Shown here piece by piece: positions 12,701 through 24,700 of a stretch of 64,000 bases of DNA. Numbering within the stretch: the stretch's first letter is position 1; every line of letters starts with the position of its first letter. The stretch covers positions 4,294,001 through 4,358,000 of the forward strand of contig BSQZ01000038.1 in the NCBI GenBank assembly GCA_033239005.1. Direction: 5' to 3'. The notes beneath the pieces are model-generated. The model had not been told where the DNA came from. It saw nothing but the letters and a program-made list of their open reading frames with translations, and searched no databases. The DNA is from Lamellibrachia satsuma. Its lineage: Eukaryota; Annelida; Polychaeta; Sabellida; Siboglinidae. Position numbers and translations under genes: made by a program.

Positions 12701-15700
12701 ACTGATCCGACAAAGCCCGCCCCGCCCGTTATCTGAAAGAAAAATTCCAGTTGTTATGGTCACTGTTGGATGATGACAACTGTAATCACAAACTGATCCG
12801 ACAAAGCCCGCCCCACCCGTTATCTGAAAGAAAAATTTAGTTGTTATGGTCACTGTTGGATGATGACAACTGTAATCACAAACTGATTCCTGATGCAGAA
12901 TAATTCACAAATTGTATTTCTTTACTGTCTGGGAATTCAAACTCTTTTATTTTCACAATTTTTATTTAATATAATTATTGTTATCATTTCCAAAATGTTT
13001 ACCAAAGTCACAGATGATCATGACAGGAATAGTTAATGGTACACTTGTGAGGTTACATTGTCTTTTCTTCTTCTCCTCTGGCTGTCTGTTGGAACGATGA
13101 TGACCTCAGTGCTGAGAGAAAATTTTGTGTTTGTACATTTGCATGTAATCAGTGACATAAATAGATATCTGGTGTTGAATACAAAGCCAAATGAGACCCA
13201 TGTGATATACAGAATCGGTAATCTATGACATTTGTACATTTATGAAACGACCCGTGTGATGAATGCAGAGAACTTACAAGTATCCGTTTTCTGTCTTTAT
13301 ACGATAGAAATTTTATTTCTGGGAAGTGCTTCTTTCTGCAAAAACAGAGAGAACATGTTAGATGATCTAGTCTTTGCTAGCACATGCAGGTTGTTGCAGC
13401 TATGGACATTGAGTCCCTCACACAAGACATTAAGATTAAACAAGACAACACCCAAAGCACCAAACTGCAGTCGGCAAGTGGACATGGGGATGGGGGTCAT
13501 GTCTCACTGACCGTCCAATATCAGTAGCCAACCAGGTATAATAAATATGTAACCTGTCATAGACTCCTAGGACTGGCTGTCTCATTCTATAAACCAACCA
13601 ACATAACGAAACACTCTTGCATTAGCCGTGGACAAGGGTTGCTATGAAGACAGCTGCGTGACAAACAACTTTGCTGTGTTGTTAGTGTTTCAAGGACAAC
13701 GTTTACCAAAATATGTTGGTCATGATAATATCATTTAGAACCTGAGTGTACACCAACTGCTGTCTGTGTCTCGCACGCACGCACGCACGCACGCAAGGTC
13801 TGCCTTACGGTGGTCCTCCAGTGGAAGGAGACCTGGGGAAAGACTGCGGAAAACATGAAGAAGAGCAGGAGAAAAAGAAACAAAGGCTATTTTGGAAGGA
13901 AAATAGGATTATAGTGGAACTATCTAAAGTAACTTACGTTAGACCAGTGCAAAGTTGCTTATGTACACTTGTTTGCTGGCTAAAACAACCCCGCACTGGA
14001 GACGGTTACAAAACAAGGGCACATATCTTTACTGTAACAATACTAACATTGCTGAATACTCACTGTTTCTCTAAGTCCCCAATGCGTAGCTCCAAATTTC
14101 TAATTTGCTCTCTCAGCAAGAGCTCTTCAGGTGTCTGTCTGTGCTCAGACAGCGTGTTTCTGCAACATAACGTGCACACAATAGTGCAGTTTGTTATCAG
14201 ATGTCATGACACAGTAACACCATATGTGCAGTTTTGCACTATAGTGCAGTTTGTTCTTAGACGTTGTGACACAGCAACACAACATATGCACTATAGTGCA
14301 GTTTGTTCTTAGACGTTGTGACATTGTACTATATTGTACTTTAATTATTTTGCCCTCTGCTGCTTGTTTCATGATGTCAAGACGTTGCAGTACAACATTT
14401 TAAACTTTTCTTATGCACTTTATCTTGAGTTTGTCCAGGGACCGTGGACTCTGTGTGTGGGTGTGTGTGCGTGCGTGCACGTGTGTACATGCGTGTGTAA
14501 TGTATATGCATATAGCTGAGTCACAGTTAAGTAAATTTGTTTTACCAAACACAGTTGTAGCTTTGATGCAGTTTGAACATAAAATCATTAATAGTGCTGA
14601 AGAGTTCATTGTCTGCTTGGACATGATTTGTGCATTAATATCATGCTCATCAATTTAACATACATTCATCGTGTCACAAAGCACGAGTGTCTATAATTAA
14701 ACATTGCAAATTTGCTACAGAAAAACTCGATCAAAACCACAATTTAGCCAAGACATGCACACAACAAAGACACACCATCAGCCCAATCAATAACTACCCG
14801 ACAACTTGGTGCCTGACATATTGCATATCTAATAAGTACTGTTGCGCAATGTTTTCTAGTGTTCTTAATCTAAAATGGCACAATTATCCTAGCTAAAAAT
14901 AAGCTTTTCCATTACAAAGCATACTATTAACAGTGCATTAGCCTGTTATTTTCAGTTGTAATTTATGGATGGATACAAATAAAACAAACAGTCCAAGTCC
15001 CATTCCTCCACACCTGAGCTGTTAACAAATAGTCCAAGTCCCATTCCTCCACACCTGAGCTGTTAACTTAAACAAACACGATTTACTGGCGACTGGTAAA
15101 TAAGAAATGTTCCCCTTCGTTGGTGTCTAGTTGCTTGGTGCAACAGTCTCAGTGGCCAGCACAGACTCAGTGTCCAGCACAGACTCAGTGGCCAGCACAA
15201 TCTCAGTGTCCAGCACAGACTCAGTGTCCAGCAGAGACTCAGTGTCCAGCACAGACTCAGTGGCCAGCACAATCTCAGTGTCCAGCACAGACTCAGTGGC
15301 CAGCACAGTCTCAGTGGACAGTCTCATTAGACATCAGACTATTAAATTAGATAATGTTTGGTCAAACATTAACTGAAGTGAAATTGGAAACGCTGAAAAC
15401 TCAAGAATTTCACCCTTGGTGAAATTGTTTAACTTTGTCATGTGATCGGCGAGAAGATGGAAGTCACGCCCACGAGCGACATTGACCCACAGTGTTTACC
15501 ATTTTGGAGATCCACTATCTTGAACCTTATCAGATCTAATGACTAAAGTAATTTCTTTTGATTATTTTAATTTTTTTTAAGAAAATGACTGCAGGTGTTA
15601 CATAAACTACCGGTATTCACACATTACATATTTGGACATCAAAAACCGGATTTGTGATAGGCTAAATCAGTTGAGGATGGAGTTTTAAGTATTTGGAGAC

Positions 15701-18700
15701 AGATTTGGGGTAAATTACATTGTAATTGAAATGCTAATTCCAATTTCGGATGTGTAATTGGAGTTTTGTTTTTTACAAGTAATTCGAATTGGTGCAAATG
15801 TAATTTATAGTTTCAATTACTTTTCTAACTTTTCTACTTTTTAACTGAAATTATTTGCTACAAATAATTCGTAAAATATAATATGCTGCATATATCATAT
15901 TAGTTTGCCATTGCGTGCCATAAAATGCAGAAATTAGATAAACTTGCACTCTAAAATAGATGCTATTTTTTTTACTGAGTGTTCATGTGGTTGCTCTGTT
16001 CAAATATTGATATTTTGATATGTAATTGATAATTGGAATGGGTATTTATGATGTGGAATTGATATTTAATTGACCCCAAGTCTTCTTGGAGAGCACACAC
16101 AACATATATGCTGCTGGCTGATTTTTAAAACGTTTGTCAGCATAAACTTAATTCACAACTACCAAGCCAGTGGTCACACTACTATTACTTTTGCAGAAGA
16201 TACAATATGGAAACATGTTGTAACATTACTGCAAGACCTGGGTCTTCGGAGAACCAGGTTCCATTGTTGGATAAACAAGAGCGAAAAACGCATCAATATC
16301 GGGTCGACATAAACCCAGCATCAAAAGAAACTTACCGCTACACTAACATTGGAAGATAGTTGTGTCACAAAAATAATACAACAACGTGCACATCACTGCA
16401 ATGACATGGAAAGTACCATCGAAGTGAATCATGGACAATCACAGTTTACGTTTCACAATGATAAAGCAAAAAAATTATTGCGCACATCAATGCAATAACC
16501 CCGAAAGTGTTATTAGTGATTGGAGTAGAAACACCTATCGACCATTTTCAAAGATAGAAAATAAAAAATGTTTAATGCACTGTTGCACATAATTGTACTG
16601 ATATGGAAAGCTTGGCATTTTTTGTAACAGGAATGTGACATGTGACAGTAGTAAAAATAGCCTTTTCCATTAGTCTTACAAGGCGATTTTTTGGCAAGGT
16701 CAAACTTCAATAATGTGACAAAAGTTGGCTGTGATGCAGGCAACACATCTGTGTCACATGCTTTGCCCCAAGCGCCATATGGTCTGCTGAGGGAATCGGT
16801 CCCACTTGTCCAGCAGTGCCTGGATGAAGCCCACCAGCTGATTTTTCGTTGGTGGACAAATAATCGGTTAGTGTGCTGCGAATTTCTGACAAGATCAGGG
16901 CTTGTCAGATAATATCTGACAGCACTACTGCTAGATCTCTAGACGTCCTGACAGCCTTGTCAGTTAGTGTGCTGCTGACCCAGACAAATTTGTGGGGCTT
17001 GCATGCATTCCAAACTCACCAGTAGTCATGCTAGCCGCAAAAAAATATCGGCTAGTGTGCTGAGAACTATCTGGCCTGACAAATTTTACCCTGATGACAA
17101 ATCTGCAGTTCCTTGACGAAAAATTGACTAGTGTGCTGCTGGCTTAAAGATCAGATGCAAAGGTCGCATACATTTACTTGTTTTCACTCGTTCTGGATAG
17201 AAATGTATCCCCTTTTCTGATTCAGTCATGAAATTGTAAAAAGTTACATTAACTTACTCATAAAATGGAGGATATACCTAAATTCCCGAAGGCACGTTCT
17301 GAAACCAGTTTGTGGATTTTTGCCGGTACATGTCAGGCCGTGTGACATCATTTTGGCCAAACAAGCTAAACTCGCCTATGCCAGTTCATAGGCACTTAAC
17401 TTTTAGCAAGATTTAGATTACACAAAATGTCGAGCAACGGCGATTCTGACAGTGCAACTATCAGTTCAAGTCATTCTGTACATGTACGAGTCAACAACAC
17501 GGTCACAGTCACAAAAATGAAGTTAGTAGCGACAGTGGGTTGGGTTAAACCAGGTCTGATTTATTGGCCGAAGCCTTCAGATTCACACTGCAGTAAACAA
17601 ATGCCCGGGATCAAAAAAACTTCAAAAATAATGTAAATGCATTTATAATAGTGTTGTCTTGGCAGTACCACGCATATTTATTTATCAAACTGTTTTTAAA
17701 TACCATGTTTAGTTTGTACAAGCTAATAGACACAGTTGTCTCACCTAGCCTAGCCCTAGCCTAGGCTTGGAAGTTGGACCAGCGGCCTACTTTGTCTTTG
17801 CATTACTCAGTGGTTTGATTAGGTATGTCGGGAAATATATGGACACTGTATGACTTTACTGCCGAAATATCTTGATATATGCAATTTTTTAACAACTGTG
17901 TCCATCTAACTTTTGAGTAGAGCTGTCTCACCTTTGTATTGGCTTGCCCTCTGTGATTTTGTCATAGCACTGTGCACAAAGTGCCTCTCGGTCTTGCTAG
18001 CTATTATTTAAAATCTTTATATGCTGTAGGGTTTTAATAGTGTTTCAAATAATGAAACTGATGTCACACCCAAATTCATTGTTTTTTGCCCCACTGCAAT
18101 ATATATGCTTTTAATGTACGCAGATGTTCTGCGTTGCTGTGGAATGACAATGTGTGTTGATGTTCTGCGTTGCTACGGAATGACAATGTGTGTTGATGTT
18201 CTGCGTTGCTATGGAATGACAATGTTTGTTGATGTTCGTTTGGCCAGACTGATGTCACATGCCAACTCCGTACGGACATTGCCAACAGAAATGTCAAATT
18301 GCTTGGGGCTTCTTTGCCACTAATATAATTAGCTTTTACTGAAGAGTAGCCAATAACATTATTTGTTAATGCACTCCAAACTATTAATACAACTGTTTAT
18401 TATCATATATCACGATTTCTGGAGTATCTGCGTATGATCATTAAGTTCTTGTCTGGGAGTTGGTTCCTGGCCTGTTAACACGTGCACCTATGAAGTTCTT
18501 CCCATAGACTTGGCGCTGGTGGGTTCACCGAAGATGCTGCTGGCACCACACAATCTGTTTCGGCGGTAGACACAGCTGAGGACCGGACCCCTGTATGGTC
18601 TCCTTGCAGCCAGACCACTGTATGGTCTCCTTGCAGCCAGACCCCTGTATGGTCTCCTTGCAGCCAGACCCCTGTATGGTCTCCTTGCAGCCAGGTAACT

Positions 18701-21700
18701 ATTGCGCAGTCTTCTTCTAGCAATTGAGTTGCTGGTTGTTGTGACCTGACCAGGTATTAAATGAGTTATTTGGCTTGTGGAATAAAACTTGTCCCGCAGA
18801 TGACTGATTGGGATAAGTTGATCTTGTTGACGTGTGGTAACTGGTGGTCGCCCAGATCGTGGCCTGGTATTTGCTGACTGACACTGTTGTTGTACAGGTA
18901 TATGGAATTATAGAGCAAAGGACGGAGACATGAAATAAAATTTACTGACTTAACATTTGCTCACAGAAAAGTACCAAAGGTTGTGGATTTGGGGAAGTTT
19001 GTTTGAAAAAAACTTGGTAAACAAACAACTACAATCATGCATATATCAATATTAAAAACTTGCAAATATGCCCCTACCTTTTGAAAGTATCTGTGGCATT
19101 AGTGTAGACAGCAGCTGAAATATCAAAACCATATGTTAAAAAGGAATAATTGGGCACATGTATAAACATTACATTAACAAGTTGCTGTTAGCACATCAAT
19201 GAAATAATTTAAATTGCTACAACTATAGGTGTATACAAATAAACTTTAATTTGGCAAGCGAATACTAGATACTTAATGTGCAGATATATCTTAGAACACA
19301 CATAATATGACACATGTATACATATACAGACACAAACAAATATATATATACCATATACAACCTAATGTGCATACAGTATGCTTGAAAAAAAAAACAGTCA
19401 TGGAAAAATGTCAAGGAATGTGTTCTTATAAGTACATACCAAATTTTTTTCTTTAGACAATATGGCAACTGTTTATCACTAGTGGTGTCATTTGGTGATT
19501 AGTGTAGAACAACAGAAAAGTGGTGCCACCTGTTTAACACCAGATGGCGACATTCTTAAGTTGTTCCAAACTAGTCAAATTACAATAATTATGGATCCTG
19601 CTAATTAAAATGGGAGTGTACGCTAATTAGGGCATGTACGTATGTATGTATCTGCGTGTACCTATTATTGTGTACATGTTCAGCATGGTCCCCCCATTTG
19701 AGTGGACACAGTGAAGCTCTACAGTGGCTCGCCGCCCTTACTGTAGTTGTGCTCAACAATCTGAATACTATGTAGGTTGGTAAACTGACAATCCAACAAT
19801 TTATTGACATTAAATGGACACTGTTGGACAGGACAATGACTGCCACTCTGTATGTACTGTCACTCTGTATGTACTGCCACTCTGTATGTACTGCCACCCT
19901 GTATGTACTGCCACCCTGTATGTACTGCCACTCTGTATGTACTGCCACTCTGTATGTACAATGTGACAGAGTCAATTACACAAAATCAAAATATAAATTA
20001 CAATTACTTCTAATTTTTCAAATTAATTACAATCACACCAGTTCAATTATAAATACCATGAATTTTTTTGGAAAATATTTTGATGCACAATGCTTAAATG
20101 GAAACAATATCTTAATTTCCTGGGCCACGCCAAATAGTTAGATAACCCTACATCATTGGTGCCATAGTCTGGCAATGTTCGCTTGCCAAATGAAAATATA
20201 TTTGTATACACCTACCCCTATTCTTTCCAATATAGCCAAGCTATTTGCATCAAAACTCAATTTACATATTTTGTTGATGCAAACTGCATAAGTTGTTTAC
20301 TAAATAAGTCCTCTTTCTGACACAACATCCCATTTGATTGAAACCTGGTGTTGGTTCTGCGTATGCTGGCAGTGCTTAATGTGTCACACGGCAGTGTAGG
20401 TTACCCGATTTCATAGAAATGTGCATGTGCCTATCAGAATATCCCGCTTTTAGAACACATGAATAAACCACTGGTGTGATATTCTTGATATTAGGTGCAC
20501 ATGATTAGTTTCTATTAACTCTCACCCAGAACCATGAATGTGAACAATAGCCAGGCCCAGTTATCAGGATCGTTATTTGTGTACTCCATTCTATATGAAT
20601 GATTAGGATCTAGTTAATGATCAGGAGAAAGTTACTACATCAATTATAAAAATCCACATTCATGAACTTTTACAATTTTATGTCAACATAAATCAGTGCC
20701 AAGAAACGTTCAACAAAAACCGATTGATCTGTCGCTTTTCATGATGTGAGGGTGGTAGAGAGAAGTGAAACTCTGCAGAAGACATATCAAATTTAAATCA
20801 GCCTGACACTGACAATTTCATAACACACACAACATGGGGCAGGTTAGCAGCCGATTTTATTCACATATTAAAAAAAAATTAACCCTCATTATATTGTCGG
20901 GCTTACAAATTAAAAAAATTCTATGAAATGTGTTAAAACAAACTAATAATTCCATCCAAATTACCTGTAATATCCACGATTAAGCCAAGAACAACGACCA
21001 AAACACATGCATATAATTTTTGGGTGTCGGATGTTTCGGTCCGTGTTTTCGCTCACATTGGCCGAATCATGGAAAGTGGCCATCCATGGACGTTATTACG
21101 TTCTTTATTTTCGACTTGACTTTTTGTAACTTAATTGTGTGTTGTAACTGGGAAACGTTAAAAAATGCTAAATTAGTGTTTTTGAATCTTGAGAAACATT
21201 CAGATGTATTAAGAATTATTATCATATTAGCGTGTGCATATGGTTTTGTGCGCAATCATAATTTTTTATCAAATCAGTGGTGGGTCAAAACGACTATTCT
21301 TAGAATTTCGCATGGGCCAAAACGATCGTCACTGAATTCAATAGCAACGCAGTTTTCAGTGAAGTGAGCTGAACCATCCATCTGTTAGCTCAAATAGTTG
21401 CAATTATGTCAAATAATATTCTAAAATGACTGTGCTCTACATTCGTCTGTAACACACCAGGAAGTCTAACTGAGTCTGAGCTTGACCTCACTACTGGACA
21501 CTAGGACTAGCAGTAGTACCGTTGCCAGTGATCTCGGCCTTTCGGTGGTGATCTCGGCCTGGTCTCTAGTGATCTCGGCCTCGTGTTGCGATACATAAAT
21601 AAGAGTGTTTATGCCTTTGAAATAATTATAGTTGTAGTATGTACTTATTGTTCGGTATCTATGGTCGCTGTATAAAATTGTGTTTATAATAAATATAGTT

Positions 21701-24700
21701 GTATAATTCACTCAATATGTCATCGGAATGCCTCGTTTTCTGCCTATAAACTGTTCAGCCAAAATTTGTGTGTTAAATTAATTTTAAAATACAGAGTGTA
21801 CAGAGAAATATGAATTATAACGGACATAATATGTTTGTAATGAAGGAAAGCTTCCATGGTCTTTGATCTACACAACGTTTCCAACCGACTGAATCCTGGC
21901 TCATAGCGACCGCGGTTGTAAATGTGATGCATTGTATTTCCATTCTATGAGACAGAACTTTGAACATTAGCGGTTTCTAAATAAACATGGCTTCACTTTG
22001 ACTAATAGATAGATTGGCTATCATCTGCAGATGGGCGATTGGTGGCTTTGATGAATGTGTACAGTTGCAAAAATGTTGTTTACTATAATATACATAAATG
22101 GACAAAGGATATATATATAACAGCATTTTTCACCATGTTGTACAGGGAGGTTGTTGCGTGATGCATGTCAAAGTAAGCATCTACTATTATCTTCTTTGAA
22201 CCTAATTATGACTCACTCTACATCACTTTTCATTTCTTTGTCAATATCATGTCATTTTCACTGTCAATATCATTCAACTTGTATACAGGGTGTGTGTGCA
22301 TGGACGAATGAATCACTGCCAGGTGTCTGCTATTTTTAATAGGTGGAACGATGGCTACGGATGACCATCACCAGATGACCGCTCTACACAGTAAGCAAAA
22401 CAGATGGCTCATCATGAAGATTTTATTATTTACATAGGGACACCGATATGAATGTTTAAGTTTCAAATTATTACTTTCTTCAATGTGTCAAGAAAAGATT
22501 GTAATTATTAGTACTTAGAAACATCTGTTCTATGTAGACATGTTCTGTAGTAGTGCATACATTATCCACATTTAACATTAGTGCATTATGCTAATATGAC
22601 ATTTTCTTTATTGTTTGTATATGTATCAGTCTTTGATATTAGTAGGTATCCCAACTATAAAAAATTAACTTGTCAAATTATATTTAAAATGGGCTTATTA
22701 GATAGAGACTTCATTTAGAAATAAAATAAACTTTATTTGAGCAAAATCGCTTCAGTGGTTATTTAGTTATGATTTTTTAAAACTATTTATTGGGAAATAC
22801 TTTGCCCATCTATTTTAACGCATAAACGAAAGCCATCTTTAAAGCAACAAATATACGCATTCCCACTTAGGTACTCTAAAAAAACATCAATATCAATTCT
22901 CTGCATAACTGTGTGTGTGCATAATTAAACACATCAGTTCATTATAACTATGACAATTCTGTAGGCCAAATCGGTACATGACCTGAAAATAACCTCACAG
23001 AAACCTGCTAAATAGCACTATTTAGCCAACCATAAATACATAACGAATACAAATATGGCACTGAAATTGTACACTAATCTTAGCAAATTGTTCACAAAAT
23101 TTGACTATTTAATTTCACGGTCCTTAGATAAATATTAAATATTATAGAGTGATCTGAAAATTGCTGTACGTGTAACTTTCGCACATGTCCCAAGGTTTGA
23201 CCGACAATAAAAATCAGAAAAAAGACATTAATTCAGTTAATTTTCAAGATATCATTATAAAATTTTCAAAGAATGTAGATATAAGTAAGACACACATAAT
23301 ACTACACTTCTGACTGATATGGAACACACTAATAATTATTAGTGTGTTCCATTATTCTGTTATGTTAGTGTGCTCCATTAGTCTTTGTTATTAGTACGTT
23401 TCATTAGTCTTTTTATATTAGTGTGATACATTATTTTGTGATCCATTAGTCTTTGTATGTTCCTTTAGCGTTTTATATTAGTGTGTTCCATTAGAAGGTT
23501 ACATGTTGGAATTATATGTGTGGTGGCAGATAAGGATTTTAATTATGCAAAAATTTTAGCAAAAAGCAAGCATGTGCTTAATAAATAAAATGTTGCTTTC
23601 ATATTTGCCAGATTTTTTTTTTTGGTTGAATTAATTACTACCAAAACATGTCCATAAAATGTCATACAATATACGAATCACACATCATGTATATGTAACA
23701 CAAATTAACATGAAGGATGGAGACTGCAAACATAGTGAACTATAGTTTTTCTCACTCAAGAAGGATAGCAGAACTAGAGGACATGAGGTAAAATTAGTAA
23801 AGGATCAATGTAGATTGGACATCAGGAAGCACTCGTTCTCATAGAGGACAATAAATGAATGGAACAATTTGTCTACAGATTGTGTAACTGCTAGCAGCAT
23901 GAATATGTTTAAAAACAAGGTTGACACATATCTCAGGAGGGCGGGTTATAAGTAGATGAACATTGTTGGACTCTCAATAAGCCAATGGCTTCCTTGTCCA
24001 CTTGCCATCTGGGCCTTTGGCTTGGATGGCAAATCTTGTTAAATCTAGTTAAAATAATAATGAAACTAGGTTTGCCTAACATACAAGTCACGCTATTTGA
24101 TTTCAACGAATTATACAGCGCGAGTACTATCTATAGCACTCGACAATGGACAATAACAAGTAACGTCTAAAATGCGCAGATATACGGCAGAGTCCCGGCC
24201 AACATTACAACAAATAATCACCGATTTATGTTCAGTGCGTGAACAACAAAATAAAAACTTTAAATAAATTTGTGACAAACCGTCCAAGCATTTTGTGACA
24301 TAACGTTTCAAATTTATGAAATATCGTCTAGGACATATGTGACTTGTGACATAACGACCACCCATACGCATCATTGCATAAAAACTCTTAATTATGTATT
24401 GCAACACGTGGCCAAGATCACCAGAGACCAGACCGAGATCACTAGGGGCCGAGATCACTGATTCTTCTTCCTGTGAAGGACTGCCCGACTGGGCTCCTTA
24501 GGAGTGTCGTAAGACCTGCGGCGTCTGTGTCCGTTGGTAGTTCCGGTCAGGGCCAATTATAAGACATTGCACCGCTATTGGGGCAACAATGCGTGTTTTT
24601 AGGTTAAAAACTATATTAAAATCTATATACACGATCTGAAGGTATTTATGGAGTGATGAGGACTGGCTTCAGTTTGTGGAGACTGCGGCCTAGTCGACTC

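Larger units (their letters stand above)
19226..20214. mobile_element. TA-flanked inverted-repeat element (985 bp), Tc1/mariner-like MITE
   Basis: The left end at 19228 reads GGTGTATACAAATAAACTTT then AATTTGGCAAGCGAA. The right end at 20212, read on the minus strand, is GGTGTATACAAATATATTTT then CATTTGGCAAGCGAAC. Both are flanked by TA, the Tc1/mariner target. No transposase frame inside. It contains a second MITE (about 19351-19640) and a 17-bp minisatellite. It inserted about 110 bp from UXS1 exon 2. Confidence 0.8.
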
